A stretch of 64,000 bases of DNA from Hermatobates lingyangjiaoensis (GCA_026182355.1 JAPFBL010000036.1:558001-622000); one strand, 5' to 3'; shown: positions 11,000 to 24,926, numbered from the stretch's first letter. Notes: generated from the letters alone by a model not told the origin. Numbers and translations: made by a program.

Positions 11000-12025
11000 A
11001 ACGAAAAAGATGTTTCTTTCTATAAGCGCACATTATTAAAAACAATACATCAATTTGCAGAAACTGACTATTTGTTTTAGTTACTTTTTGTTCATTCTCT
11101 GTCTTCCTGAATGTTTTCATTATTACATCTATAGAACATAACATACTTTCTATTGTCAACATGTTCAACTCTATCCTCGAGCCATCTTCGACGATAATGA
11201 TCTCAAATGTTTTCCATTTTATCTAAGCTCAGTATAGTGTAAAGTCAATTAAGAGGACGAAGGTTGTTTGTTAATGAGGGAGGGGATGCCCTAAGTGGTC
11301 TCTGTTACTTCCAATGCCGATCTGCTTGGCCTTGTGTTCACCCAAATAACTTTAAAATCGTATGAATATTTTCCAATTGTATATTGATACGTGATATCAT
11401 TTTCACTGCGCACACAGCTTCCATAATTTTTGATGTCGATGTGAATCATTTTTATCAACAATTTTTAAGTCTGTGATGATCTCTTTCCATTCCTTTTTTA
11501 TTTTGTTGGTACCTGCTACAATGATTCCTCTTGTTAGTTTGGGCTTATACAGTTGCTCCATGTCCTTCTTAGGAGCGTCAGACATTAGATGCATTCTCAG
11601 CCTCCTTATAGAGTAGCAGTGGTTACTCATATTTAGGAATGTTTGTGGTTTTCACAGTTATGTATTCATACATTACATTTGTTTCCATGATTGGAGTCTT
11701 CTTAGTTGATTATTGATCCCAAAAATATACTATAGAATGTGGAGCTTTTATAGCTTTGTCATCTTTACTCTACATTTTGTATTGTCCTTGATGATATTCT
11801 TCAGTACCCTTTCATTCGTTTTTTGTCTTTTTTTTTGTACCTTATTCATAGGTACAAAAAAATTGTGACTGAGCGCGCATGAGACAGCACTGTTATTCTT
11901 CAACAATCTCAGCACTAATGCACTTGGTTTCCCTATTTTATTTCTGGTTGATCGTCAAACCAAAAATGTGAGGCTGTGTTTCTAATTTATATATATATAT
12001 ATTTGGGGAACAGTCCTTCATTTAT
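11000..12025. other. No gene supported
   Basis: Contains a 75-codon minus-strand frame (11403-11630) of fairly coding-like composition (KLTRGIIVAGTNKIKKEWKE) that I cannot match to any family. It may be decayed element sequence. No other signal. Confidence 0.4.
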
Positions 12026-12027
12026 AC

Positions 12028-12137
12028 ATGTGAGATTAAATTTTCTGCCCACTTTTGTAAGTAAGACTTCGAGATTTGGAAAAGAAATCCAGAAAACTAA
12101 TTAAGACAAAAGTGGGCAGAAAATTTAATCACACATA
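12028..12137. repeat. Inverted repeat, about 30-bp arms
   Basis: The segment TAAATTTTCTGCCCACTTTT (from about 12035) recurs inverted as AAAAGTGGGCAGAAAATTTA at about 12109-12131, around a 50-bp spacer, beside TA tracts at both sides (11990-12001 and 12134-12141). It could be another short pLTR pair or a small foldback element. Confidence 0.7.
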
Positions 12138-12179
12138 TATATAACAAAAGTTTATCAGTACTCGGTCAGTTCTTTAAGT

Positions 12180-12515
12180 TCAAATTAAACTCTCATTGCC
12201 AACGTTTCGGTTTATATTTAAAACCTCTTTTTCAAAGGCCTCCAGAACAGATGAAATATAATAAATAGTTCAATCATTCAAAAATCAAACATACATAAAA
12301 AGCGTAATTAGTTACAAATAAGAAGATATAATAGACATTTTGACAATAGATTAGTGACAGAACTTACAGAAATATAAACATTTTGAAACAGAAAAACTGC
12401 GTATTACATTACAAATTATTTTAAAATTAAAAATAATGCATGGTTTTCAAAAACTATCTAGTTTGAATAAACACGTGACACTGGCAATGAAGGAAACGTT
12501 GGCATTGAGAGTTGA
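12180..12515. mobile_element. PLE pLTR pair, family E
   Basis: Left arm (minus, 12180-12243) carries GAAACGTTGGCAATGAG with a perfect stem II (GGTTT/AAACC) and the variant 5' core TTTGAAAAAGA; GCC before it pairs with GGC after the cleavage site. The right partner (plus, 12490-12515) keeps only GGAAACGTTGGCATTGAGAG. The interior, about 240 bp, has no open frame. It is related to the cleaner copy at 47.3-47.6 kb. Confidence 0.6.
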
Positions 12516-12579
12516 ATTTGAACCTGAAGAACTAAACGAGTTCTCATAACCATTTGTTTTATTTCTATTCCACTGTCGA

Positions 12580-12581
12580 TA

Positions 12582-12637
<56 letters not shown>

Positions 12638-12665
12638 TGAAGATTGGTAGCATTCCTTCTTGCAA
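12580..12665 (-). pseudogene. PLE N-terminal fragment running into (TA)n
   Basis: On the minus strand the phrase QEGMLPIFTNIYIYIY opens at 12665 and runs into a TA microsatellite (12583-12635). The same LxPxFTN phrase next to TA tracts occurs at 46.9-47.1 kb, where it belongs to a longer PLE N-terminal frame. This suggests that this part of PLE ORFs has TA-rich sequence directly downstream, which expands. The 72-codon frame covering 12447-12665 is a by-product. Confidence 0.45.
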
Positions 12666-12956
12666 ACATGTTTCTAAAAATTGTATGCAAATTTCATGCT
12701 TTGTTACCTCTGGAGAGTTTCTCTAATGTCCTACAGGCTCTTCTGAGTTGTAACTTAGTAAGTTGCAACTAATAACCGGGTTACTAGCCGTTCCATCTAC
12801 AACGTTCTTGGTTTCCCTTTCTCTTTTCTCCTGAAGAATGATTACCCGAAAATTTTAGTCGGTAAGTGTGTTTCTTTTACTGTATGTGCTACCTATCTTC
12901 AATTTTGAACTGTTATTGTGTCCAGTTTGAATCTTCTTTCCGTTTATCAAATGAAA

Positions 12957-13068
12957 AAAAAAATATAAATATAATCAAACCACAAAATAAAAGAGACGAA
13001 CATTTTTTCCCCCTTTTCATTTTGTGGTTTGTCATTGATTGTTATGTCACGTGTTTATGTGAAATCTT
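12957..13068. mobile_element. Family A PLE terminal fragment, inverted
   Basis: ATAATCAAACCACAAAATAA at 12971-12990 and TTTTGTGGTTTGTCATTG at 13020-13037 form an inverted pair. They are followed by the family tail GTCACGTGTTTATGTGAAATC. No hammerhead core remains. Confidence 0.6.
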
Positions 13069-13069
13069 T

Positions 13070-13984
13070 ATGTACATACATATAAATGATTGGTCTCCCC
13101 CTCCCTAGTTTAATAAACACTAGACAAAATGTACCTACTTAGACAGTTCACTGCCTTACATATAGAAAGAACGTCGGTGATAGTTATATTTTATATATAA
13201 ACCAGGGCTTAAGTATCAATTATCCATTTTAATTTATCCCATCATTTCATAAATTATTAGAAACCCATTTGGACAAAATCAGGCACATTATTTTATAAAT
13301 TTTAATTAAAAGGCCCCATGTATGCTTTCATGAGGTGAAAGTTTGAAATAAATAAAATATAGTGCTAGTTCAATATTCAGTCTTTATAAATTCAGAGTTA
13401 GCCACTTTGATGTCTCCCTTCATGCAAATTACACTGCCACTCTGGGCACAAAAAAAAAGTTCAGCCAATCCTACCAAAATTACTGCACTCTAAATCACTT
13501 GTATATTTCATTTTTTTTATCAATAAAAAATATTGAATAATTTCCACACAAAACTTTGCTTTTCAGTGTCATTTCCTTAGCCTAAGGCATAACAAAAAAA
13601 AGTTTTTTTTTTATAAATATTTAACTGACAAAGAGTGAGATATATTTGTTTTATCCATTTATTTCGTTTTTTATTCCATTTATATATTGTTGATCGGCTT
13701 AATCAATATCAATTACTTTCTCTTAAATAATAAATTTTATTTTATATTAATTTATAATAAATATATTTAAAATAAATTCTACGACTTAATATGAAAGCCA
13801 AGCTCTATTTTTAAAAGGACATTAATAATTACATAAATATTAGCAACATTTGTAACCCTGGCTGTGAACTGATATATCATACTACAATATATTAAATTAT
13901 TTGTCAAACATACAGTGATCCTCTTACATCAGTAAGGTGTTTATAGTATTGTTCTAATGTATTTGTTTCAAGATTGATGGCTAG
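13070..13984. other. No gene seen
   Basis: AT-rich and stop-rich, no repeat recognised. Confidence 0.5.
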
Positions 13985-14170
13985 AGGCAAGATTCCATGC
14001 CATTTATCTCTGCACAGAGAGATTCAGGTTCTATTTTGACTTAGACCCTTGACTTTTTCACACTGAATGTGAAAAAACTGACTGTGTCGTACCTTAGAGA
14101 GGACGTTAAGCTGTCACTCCCAGTCATTACTATTGCAGGTACAGTGTTACAGAATCTCAATTCCAAAAAA
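13985..14170 (+). mobile_element. tRNA-derived SINE remnant
   Basis: Only the central body is recognisable: GTACCTTAGAGAGGACGTTAAGCTGTC at 14089-14115 matches the conserved GAGAGGACGTTAAGC(T/C)GTC core of the SINEs at 24.6, 27.1 and 37.4 kb. A decayed GGTACAGTGTTACAG follows in place of the GTACTCGTTAAAG segment. Confidence 0.5.
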
Positions 14171-14319
14171 GAAGGAGATCCAAAGCTTACCGAATATTAT
14201 GAATAGTATTAAATTTGGCAATTGTTTTTCAAGACACTACTTAGGTATTAATTTAGGATGATTTTATCTTTTTCTTAATTTGTTTATTCATTAAACATAT
14301 AACTGTAATTTAGACAATA

Positions 14320-14532
14320 GTGACTAGTGCTCGCTTCCTATATGCAAACTGTGGGTTGGTAACTAGCCATTCTTTTACTTTCACTATGAAAAAGTATGAA
14401 AGACATATAACTTTAGGGTATATAATGGTAACTGGAAAAATCTGGTATTATAAAAAGAGAAATGAATGCTGCTATTGTCATCAAACTATCTACAACCAAT
14501 TTGTTGTAATATTATACTATATTCTCTACTAA
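14320..14532 (+). other. Short open frame, no support
   Basis: A 70-codon frame with no recognised domain or context. I treat it as chance, and the surrounding 14171-14850 as without features apart from a CT-rich patch (14690-14820). Confidence 0.3.
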
Positions 14533-14852
14533 AACTCTATTCAAATAAATACTAAGGTTAATCAAAACTTAAAGATTTAGTTTCACTTCAAGAAGTATAT
14601 ATTTCCTAATAGTATTACTCCTTTTGTTTTCAGTAAGAGTTAATTATTCTCCTGTCATAACCAATTCTTTAAAAAGAGGATATAAATGTCCTTGCCACGA
14701 ATTCCTCTGCATCTTATCTCTCCTTTAACTTCGTATCACCCCTTCCCTACTTATCACTACTCTTCTTCACCCTGTCACTTCTTACGAGCATCACACTATC
14801 TCTGTTTCCCGGTATCTTCCTATGACATATTAAAAGTTCATTAATTTAAATA

Positions 14853-15115
14853 TATGAGCCGCTTATTTTGAAAGTGGCCTAATTCCATTTATGTTAAAAT
14901 CGAGATATTTAAGGGTTTGCGTTTTACAAAATTTAAAAATATTGTCATTTTATTTATCAACTAATTTTTGTTATAAAAAAACTTAGTAATTTTAAATAAA
15001 TTTTGTACAATTTGCTGCAAAAGGTAAAGATAACGTAAAAATGTAATTATTTAAATAGCTAGCTAATTTTTTTTGGAAAATGGAATTAGGCCACTTTCAA
15101 AATAAACGGCTCATA
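14853..15115. mobile_element. MITE with TA duplication, Tc1/mariner type
   Basis: Terminal inverted repeats of about 38 bp begin GAGCCGCTTATTTTGAAAG on the left and mirror on the right with one or two mismatches. The dinucleotide TA flanks both ends (14853-14854 and 15114-15115), as expected for Tc1/mariner target duplication. The total of about 260 bp and lack of coding sequence make it a non-autonomous element. Confidence 0.8.
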
Positions 15116-18100
15116 TTTGGAAACATCTATTCTTCAAAGGATATTTAAAGTGATAGCAGTAAATAAAAAATGTTGTACTCTAAACTTATTACAATAAAAG
15201 TATTGTACGATTCCTTTTAAAATTGTATTATTGCAATATATATTAAAAAAAATTTTGACATAATTTTTATAAAAATTTAGACAATTGAAATTTTTCTATC
15301 GCTTTAGATTACACCCAGAATTTGAGCTCTCAGTAAAGGGCGATTTCTCACTTTGTTACTGGTTATATCTATTTCAAATAATACGAGTATATCCACATAA
15401 TTATAAGTTACAATAATAATTATAAGTAATAATAATTGAACTAAATTCAGCATAGTAACCAGTAAAATCAGCACATAAGCAGTTAAAGAACCTCTTAAGA
15501 CCCGCAAACTTCAGTTTACTGAACATCAGCTAAAGGAAAGAAGAATTGGGTAGCCGAGGGTAGTGCCTATGGTTGAAACTGATTAAATTAGCTCCAAGTT
15601 GGACGAGCTTAGCTACATTGACAGAAATATTACCGATTTACTACTAAACATTCCAGAGCAACCCTCGAACATATTTTGAACATTACTCACTATTTTTACG
15701 TCATTTATTACCCAGTTTCATTGTTATTATTTCCAAAAATTAAATTTTCTCTGAATGGAAAGGATGCCAAAGATAAAATAAGTTAATTAGCTTAGGTTAA
15801 ACACCAATGAAGAAACTAATGAAATAAGATAGTAATGAATTAACAAAACGATATTCTGTTTGATGTTCGATGATGATTGTGGTTTTGAACGAAGTAACCC
15901 TAAAAAGTATAGCGTTCATGTATTTCTCTCAGGCGATTTCATATATACTCCTTTGCATACCATGCATCAAAAGTCTGGGTTCTAATCCCATTCATTGTCT
16001 ATTTGTCCAGTAATATACAAATAAATTTTAGAAATAATGGAACATTCAACTCTTATGAACCTTTTAAATAATTGACTAAACATTTTACCTAATAGCGTTT
16101 ACAAATTATCTTGTTCAAATGTATCATCTCATTACTCTACTAGGTTAGTCAGACCCTTTGATGACTAGCATGCCCAATAGTTAGAATAAAAAACCGCAAC
16201 ATTCATAACAATTAGCTTTCTCACTATTCAATCATTTAGTCTGAAATAATCATCAGATATTACATAGGAATAATTACCGTATATGTCATATAACGTACTG
16301 TAACAATGTTATACACATGCAGTATAAAAAATGGAGTATATCAAAATATTGCAAGACACTCCTTCAAAGTAGGAGTACTACTTAGGAGCGGGAAAAAATC
16401 ACCAGATATACGACACCGACCTAAAACATCATAGTCAATTCTGGGAAATATCTAATCTAGAACTTACAAGATTGAATCATAACGCTATAGTTTTTCCTTT
16501 AGTGTCTATAAACAAATTTTACATTCGATTACCTGTTTAAAACATGTAGTTTTTAGTAAGCATTTGTGTGTAGAGCTTTAAATATCTTACAAAATTTACC
16601 TGATCCGACAATAGCACGAGATGTCTATTGCTGCCCTACACTTTTCCATCCCACCTTATCCATACACCCTCTATCTCAGTCTTCCCTCAACTCTTCAATT
16701 ATTCATATTTAAATCCTTAAATTCCTTTGATGTTTATATATTTGTAATTAATTAACCTATGTCTTCTCTAATGAATTTGTATTTTAAATGAAATATTAGA
16801 AAAAAACAGCAAGTATCAAAATACGTTGTTTTTCTTAAGCATTTGTATGAAGAGATTTTAATAGTATTATTCTAAAATAAGTAAACTCTATATAATAACT
16901 GAAAGCGCAACCCCTGATCTACAGCCCTTGAAGTATTGAAGAACACATTGACTGTCATGTGAACTAACTTAATGATTCAGGTCAAAGTATGTAGTCTATT
17001 TCTTACATTACTTCTCATTTTTGACCTGTTTATCATAAAGTTCGAAGGTTAAAGTAATTTCTTCATTATTTGTCATTATTTTGTATACTAGTACACCAAA
17101 ATTAGTGTCGCAGATGTTATCGTTATGTACAGAAATACACAGCCTTTGTAATAACACCGCACCAGTAGTAACAAGGTTATAATATATTTCCATTTTATCT
17201 TTATCCTCATATATTTCATTATACGATTCAAAATAATTTAAATGACTCAATAATCAAAATTGTTTAGTAGTTTTGGAAGTAGCACTAAAGCGGTGGCTAT
17301 TTTGGAAAAGAAATCTAAAAGTGTAATTCCTCTGGGTGCATATTTCATTAGTATCACACTGCACATGAAACCACAGTGTACTATCTTGTTCTAGCTTACA
17401 TAGACCACACCATCCTAAAACCCGTATTCCTACATCAAAAACAGGTTAATGCAGAAGTGTAAAAAATTTGGGGGTATAAAAACTGAAAAGTGACTATTGA
17501 CTATATGTGTTGGTGACAAAAAGCCATCAATACTGCTACAACATGAAAAACATGCAATCATTCAAAATACAGACACAATCTTTAGCTCTATTTTTAACAG
17601 AGAGTGCCATTTTAGCCAAACTAATCATAAGTTAGTTCCTAGGGCAAATAAAATCGTAGACATTTTTGCCTAAACAGACATTATGTACCACTAAACCAGA
17701 TTGTCTCAAAAGCATGGGAAACAACTTCCAACCTTAATTTTAACTTCTCAGGAGCAGAAATTACAAAGAAAACTTCAGGTCACATAGTTAAATTGATAGC
17801 AAAATCTTCTATCCCACTAATATATTAGTAACAATTATTACTTGTAAAGAAACTTGTTTCAACTGAGCACAGTGGAACTTCAGTGAGTATGAGATACGAC
17901 AGTCGGGGACTCTCCAACAGAGCATACTACATCAATATAGAACGTTACAAATAGTAGTCTTACCTTCATAAACAAAGAAAATATACCTTTCTCATGTTTC
18001 AGTATTACCTAAAAATAATGCGGTTCTTAAATTAACGAAGAAATATATCCGATATTAGATATGTTAAGGGGTATTATATGTAGAATGACGGTAACACCTG

Positions 18101-21100
18101 ACAACCATTCTTAACCTTGGAGAGGCTGTTTAACGTTTGTTTAAATTGCGTCAAAAAAATTACTTTGGAAATCTTAAAACCTGTAAATGGGTTAAAATAT
18201 CGAGATTTAATTTATTCATGATTACTGAATAAAATAATGATATGGTTACAGGAAAGTAAAAACACTGTTGCAACATGCAATGGACTGAATGCCTGGAATT
18301 GATTTAGTAGCGAACTTCATTTTTTATTGAAATATTTTTTATGCACTATAAATATGTTTGTATGCAGTCTAATATGAAATGAAATATATAAAATACCGAT
18401 GCAATGGAATTGATTTATCCCATCCTATGAGAAATCTGTTTGACGACACAAACAAATAGGGTTTCAAGCAGGAATTTGGAAGCAATCTTGATTATGTACT
18501 TCAACCATATTTAATGCCTGCAGCAAATTAGAATAAAATTGCTTCATACATCAACCTCCAGTCTATGCAAGATTCCATTTAAATCTTATTGATTCATTTA
18601 TTATTTCAAACTTTTTAATAGAAGTTATTACGCCTTGTTGATAATAAGTTTAATAAAGTTCTCGGTAAAGAAATAAAACAAAAAAATACTCGTAAACATA
18701 TCTCACTCATAAATTTCCAGTTCGATTAAAAATAATGTAGGATGTTAATCAAGGTGAATTATTACTATAGAATTAGCTGCATTGCATTTATCTCAATTAA
18801 AAATAAGAGGGAAGGTGGGGCGAATAGGAGAGAGATAAGAGGATTACAGTAGCGTTTTCGTTTTAAAAATAAACGAGCCAAATGAAGAAAAACAGAGTTC
18901 TCTTTGCTGAAGATTGGAGCAAACTCAGGGAGTATCTTGTTTATTCAGTGCTGTCATTGCAGATTATGAATAAAATAGAACATTCCTATTCACTGATAAA
19001 ATCTTATGTTTTGTAACTCTCCAATTTGATTATAGTGTAGAAATATTTGTTTAATAAAAATATAAGGATCCATGAATCATTCGTCATCTACATAAAGGAT
19101 AGATAATTTAAAATTGAATCTGTAAAAAATTAAATATTGTTGTAAATCTATTTTACTATTGTTATATCTTATTTTATAAAGATATAAGAAGTTATGAACC
19201 ATTAAACTTCTCATTTTATTAACAGATTTAAATTATTTCAAGTTATATGCAATTATAATATATTACAGAGAACTACGTTCACCTTTACTAAAGAAGAATA
19301 ATATAAAACTTCAGTTTAATTTAGCGTCGGTTTTATTTAAATGTCAGCATTATCAGACTCTCTGGACAAGTATTATTTTCAGTTTTTATTCATTAATTGT
19401 GTCATTGAAAAATTTGGAGGATATTTCTCTAAAATGCTCCGAACTTCAGAAGATTTTTTTGACTTCAATATATGAAAACTGGTCCTATGAATCATTCCTT
19501 TGTATTTCCATATTTCTAGAATTCTATTGACATGAGAATTCACTTATTTTTACTTGCTAGATTTTATAGAGGAACATATATTCCCGACTAATTAAAAACC
19601 ATGAATATCTAAGCCTGTTTAGTAACAGACTATGCAATCAAATGCATTTTCTAGATTTTTATTGAATATGATAAACACAATGAAATAATGACAATACCAA
19701 TCTAGAATATTCATTTTAACAGACAGTCAGGGTAAAACTAAAGTTTTTTATTTTTAGGATATTCATCCTAAAAAATAAAATTTAGAGCAGTAATGTGTGA
19801 TCATTCTTCAGATCAAGAGAGTAATAATTAAGATATATTACAAATAAATTATGACTTATGTGCATTTCTAGCCCCTTGGAAATACAGCAGAATTGGTCAA
19901 CACTCGGATAGGAATAGGTTGTAACCGAACCCATTTGCGTACACCCTACTTCCCACACTCTATTTTCAAATAATAAATAAACAAAAAGAAAGTAGATTAT
20001 GGTAGCTAAAACAATCAGGCTTAATTCAGTCTAAAAGGATTGAACTTAATTTTGGTAAAAGTAAGTAATAAATCTTCTAAAAATTCATTGACAAATACAT
20101 GTGGATCATCAAGCTGTACATTGTCCTCTTAGCTACTAAACACACAAAATGAAACTGACATAATATGAAGAACGTTCTCTGAAACATGAAATATGTAAAA
20201 ACCTTTGAACACATTTTACGAGTATATCCCTAGCAACTTAAAGATTTTTATAAAATAATACAATTAAAGAGCAAGTAGAGAGCATAAAAACTAATACTGT
20301 TTTTAGAATCGACAAATGGTATCAGAATAGTACAGATATAACGGCGGTACTAATGCATCTGATGAAACTCAGGCTGACAGTTTAATAATGATAATAACAA
20401 TAACAATATTTATAGCAACATATCAGAGTGTTCTAAAACAATGATTCTAATCTTGTTATAGCTGACAAAATAGATGTCACATTAAAACTTATAAAGTCAT
20501 TAAATTGGTTAGCAAATACTTTAAGAACTTTTAACCACAGATTTTGATATTATGTTTACTCGATAACACATTAAACACATAAACACAAAACTAGTCTGAT
20601 TCTCACAGAGTTTGGTATTATTGTTACTCAAAGTAAAGTTAGGTGTAGGCTACTTCCGTTTCTTTTTATGAATTTTATTATTGTAGAAATTTCATTTATT
20701 ATAGTATATAATTATTATCTGCTGTAATATAACTTCTTCTGTGAAACACTCTACTTAAATTAAAGTCTACATTTATAGACAAACACTTAATTCAAAAGAA
20801 GTAATATTTTACAAGTAACTTGGATCATGGTTTTATCTTTGGTTATTAACTTTTGGCATTCTAGTATTAACTATACTTACTGAACTATAGTATCAGCGAT
20901 TCAATGTATTTAGAGCAGGTGAAATTCAGGAAGTAGAACACTGAAGTGGAGTCTGCAGACGGAGTCGGGACAGTAACAATGGACCGCCTTGTGATTAACA
21001 GGCCAAGTTAAGGTTAATCCTGGAGGACGAGGCTTAGTCTCTGAGTTGATTTATTGCCATTCGATTGACGCGATAAGTCAGGCGCAAAATTCTCTCAATA

Positions 21101-22060
21101 GTTGGCTTTCTAACGGCTTATTAATGACCACTGGCTCAGTTGTAATCCATTGGAAGGCAGCGATAGTTGTGAACTGATGAAAAGCAGGTGACTTGCAGCT
21201 GACGTGTACGGGCCGATCGATAATTAGTCACATTCATTACATCTGCTACACTTCGTACAGTTAATATTGACAATTAAACTTGTGTGAGATTTTAATATTT
21301 TTATTGATAAGTACGATTCTGAGAATCATTTATGTCATAAATAATAAATCTGGATACCACAAACAGCAGACCGATGGTAGAGTTACCAAACTCACATATC
21401 TCTCGGAGGTGTAAGCACAATACCGATTAAATCACCAAAGCATCTTACGTCTAGTCAGCAAATAACACAGTCTCAACAAGCAATAAATTATACCTAGCAT
21501 ACAACTCACTGAAAAGCAGAATTGGAGTACCGTTGTTACTAGTATCAATGATAAAACTTTAAACATAGAAACACAAAACCTAGAACATACTGTTTTTATT
21601 AACTGAGAACTACAGTGAAACCAAGATAAAAGCAACAAGGATGATGATGGAAACATTCGCGGGCCAACTAGAATTGCAACATCATTATATATACACCAAT
21701 ATTTTACAATAAGCAGGTGTGATAAAAATCAGAAGTAGCCTACACTAAACATTACTATAAAAATATATTACATCAAACACGATGAAAATCAATTAGTTTT
21801 GGTTTCATCTTAAACTGACTATCCTGTGAACGTATTATGAAACTCTGTTGCCAAGTATTATCCAACACATTCTAATTAATTGAATGAGTTTATTGGTTTT
21901 CATGTAGCTATATCCATTTTAACAAATATAATTAAAGTACCCATTTTTCAAAAACAATCCGACAAATTAATATTATTGTTATTGTTTTTTTTTAAAGATC
22001 CGTCACCTGTTTTACTGCCACAGACTAATTCATTATCAAAATTGATTACAGAACTATAAC
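15116..22060. other. Long stretch without recognisable features
   Basis: About 7 kb of AT-rich DNA. Frames such as 15304-15507, 17008-17250 and 21432-21656 have no domain, splice context or similarity I can name. A decayed copy of the dispersed 'AGTAAAGTTRRGTGTAG' motif lies at 20616-20665. A less AT-rich block at 20930-21250 is unidentified. Confidence 0.5.
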
Positions 22061-22067
22061 CTCTACT

Positions 22068-22137
22068 GGGAGCCCAGCACTATGTGCGTAAATGCATTTC
22101 ACCTCCTTACCCAAAAAAAAAAAAAAAATAAAAAAAT
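22068..22137 (+). mobile_element. Retroposon 3' tail with poly(A)
   Basis: GGGAGCCCAGCACTATGTGC, then AAATGCATTTCACCTCCTTACCC-type sequence, then a run of A. The same block ending in A appears at 31.45 and 34.30 kb, always plus strand. It is the conserved 3' end of a non-LTR retrotransposon or SINE; the body is missing. Confidence 0.65.
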
Positions 22138-22204
22138 AACCTCTATGATCTGAAACAATATAAAAACTAATTAACTATAAAACAATATATTATTAAAAGG
22201 TACA

Positions 22205-23065
22205 GAAGTGTCACAAAATCACATTCACTGGTATAAATCAAATGCCTTAATGTAGAAAATCATTTTTGCGTAACGATTGAGATCCACCGATAGTGTCTCT
22301 ATGAGTCCATTGGGTATTTCAAACGACTTCAGTTCTTTTAGTTCTTTTCTGAGAATGTGCAAGTCTGCAAGATACGCTTGACGGTTAGGACATGAGCGTA
22401 AAACTCGCATCTCAATGGCGCGGTTCCCATTAGAAGGTGTCCCCGTGTTGACCTTGTATGGTCGATTTCTAATCTAGTAATAAAGGCACCCCTTCTGCAT
22501 GCTTTGTTGACCAGAGCTGACCTCCTAACTGATATCGTAATCTGTGCTAAGTGCCTTTTCTCTCCTAGCCACTATTGTTACCACTTCCTTAGGAATCGTC
22601 TTTTTATCATAAATATCAGATCAGCTCTGATTTGAGTTTCTCTCAAATTTTCCTCTATTAGGCTAGAAATTGCACTTATTTTGGTTGCCTGCTTTTTTGA
22701 TTTCCATTTAAACCTCTTCTTGCCACCAGATAAAGACTATTAAAAGCCCAGTAGCTTTGAGGAGCTGTATCTTCTGCTTGTGTCTGTACAATAAATCTGC
22801 AAAATTTTCATCAGCCTTGAGGGAACTAAGATTTCAGGTCACAAATCCTGAGTCACTGTCGTGGCAGAGGTCCTCGTGTGTAGCCACTAGTTTTGGCTGT
22901 GATACAGTCAACGTTTATGCTAGATCATCCAGTTGAAAAGATTCTATCAATCGTCTTTGAACCATCGATGTAGATAACGTTCCGATTTGCATGTCTATCA
23001 ATAATACCATTAAAATCATCTTTAATATTTTCTGTACATACCATTTTTATAACCGGGTATTTTAA
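22205..23065 (-). pseudogene. Decayed Jockey-like LINE, RNase H to C-terminus
   Basis: On the minus strand, NRNVIYIDGSKT at about 22985-22950 matches the start of the LINE RNase H domain (YxDGSKT, catalytic Asp). Further along, WKSKKQATKISA and then RSALVNKACRRGA lead to VLTVKRILQTC and a tail SRLKYPMDS, which fits the LTVxHILxxC...GIPxx C-terminal block of Jockey elements. Multiple stops and shifts show it is dead. The frame at 22225-22410 is a fragment of this. Confidence 0.6.
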
Positions 23066-24480
23066 AGTTTGTTGTTGCTTTTGCTAATATCCAGGGTCAC
23101 TAAATTAACGGCCACTAATATCCATTCGGTGCCACTAAATCAATTCAGATTGTCCAATTAAGAAGCTGTCCTTGAGGTAATACGTAAAAACAAATATAGG
23201 TGCACTCGAAGTAGACATCGCAGAATCAGGCAAATCGATACCAATCGCGCAACAAATCTCTTACTGCACGCAACAATTACTATGGATTACTTACTTGTCA
23301 AGAACTCGAGCAGGACATTAAATCCTTGCAACTTTTGACTATATTTAAATACTACATTACATGCATTACTAATATATACTTATAATATATTTCGTATATA
23401 ATAATACATATTTGTGACTATGAAACCTTTAACTCATGAAGTACTAAGTACATACTTGAAATACACAGTTGTATTATAACATAACACGTGTGATAATACA
23501 TACTTGTGACTAATGGCACTGGATGTATATATCCCTCCAGTATAAGGAGACTAGTGTGTGAACAATGGACTTGTAACTAGAAATACAGGACAAGATACAA
23601 TGTAGATTTAAATGTACCGACAAATAGTGATACTAACACTAAACATAATCTAAGCCTAAACTAACTGTAACACTAAACCTTTGCGACGATAATATTACAG
23701 AAGAGCGATATTTATATAACAAACAGTCAACAGGAGTTAATTCGAGAGCCACAAGTTACTGAAATGTTCTTTTAAGAGTGAAGACTAATAATCGTAGGGC
23801 TAAAACTAAAGATACTTGTAACAAAATTGACACTTCACGGTGGACAGTGACCTTTTCTCTAGCAACCTTATACTGTAGCTTCCAACCGTTAAGAGAGGTA
23901 TGCCAAGAGGATGTATTTATAATGTTTAAAATTATCAAGGGAGCAAAGAAAACTAAGCTGCATTGCGACCCCACCTCCCAGGCAGACGGCAGAATAGCTG
24001 GGAGCATAAGCGACAGTGTTTAATTGATGGAGTAGCCAGACCTGGGATTGTTGCTACCTAGTAGAAGATTGTCTACAACCTGCCAGCTACTTACAAAATC
24101 GTAAATGTTATAAGTAGCTGTCCAGTAAGAGATGACTACCGTAAGTTCACTTACTGTGGCCCCAAGTTGAGATACTACTCCGGTTACATACAAAATGCAT
24201 TAATTGTTCGATAATTTTCATCTTCGAACCATCGGTTTATTAATTCGAAATTTTCAAACTAACTTCCAAATGAAGGCGGATGTCAAGATTACGATTTAGT
24301 AATATTTGTAACAATGGACACAATTTTTAGTTAGGTAAATTAAGTTTATGAAAGTTAGTCATATTTTATGACATAAATGTAAAATAAACTGAACAACCTG
24401 TCTTAAAGCAAATAAAACGGGAGGTAATTATAATATAAACCACACTCTAACCCGTAATAGAGAAAACCTAAAAGGTGAAT
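23066..24480. other. No gene supported
   Basis: Overlapping frames on both strands at 23756-24023 have no recognisable domain. A GC-richer block at 23960-24060 is unidentified. Nothing else stands out. Confidence 0.45.
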
Positions 24481-24485
24481 AAAAG

Positions 24486-24842
24486 AACCAGGTTAGCTCA
24501 GTAGTTAACATACTCGCTTCTGTGCTGGTAGTCCGGGGTTCGATTCCCTCCTGGGCCTCGATTTATTCTCGTGGGAGGTCGTCCCTCAGAGAAGACATTA
24601 AGCGAGAGGTGAATAAATCTGAGTACGTCGTCCCTCGGAGAGGACGTTAAGCTGTCGGTTTCAAGATTGTACGGTGCCAGGTACTCGTTAAAGATCCTTA
24701 CTGAAAATGCACTTGAGTTAGAAAACATTTAGGACTCCCAATGTAGAATCTGTAGAATCACCGATCAAACAAAAATCCGGCAAATGGTTGATGTTATCAC
24801 ACGCTCGGGGATCGGTTTAAACAATAATAATAAAAAAAAATT
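24486..24842 (+). mobile_element. tRNA-derived SINE, near full length
   Basis: The head (24489-24560) is tRNA-like: box A GTTAGCTCAGTAGTTAAC and box B GGGGTTCGATTCCC, with ACCAGG/CCTGGG able to close an acceptor-like stem. The body contains two partial copies of the GTCGTCCCTCGGAGAGGACGTTAAG-type core (24576-24602 and 24628-24656), so an internal duplication occurred. It ends in AATAATAATAAAAAAAA. It is transcribed by RNA polymerase III in principle; it encodes no protein. Confidence 0.85.
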
Positions 24843-24926
24843 AAGGTGCCTACCAGAAACAAATAATGTAATATATTTAGTATTTAATTATGTTTTATAT
24901 AATGTTTTATAATTATAAAAAATATG

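Noticed and set aside
23756..24023. Opposite-strand frames of 81-83 codons
   Set aside because: No recognisable domain, start context or splice structure; composition on each strand looks like a shadow of the other.
24489..24560. tRNA gene
   Set aside because: Boxes A and B and an acceptor-like stem are present, but the anticodon arm is poor and the sequence continues into a SINE body found in other copies.
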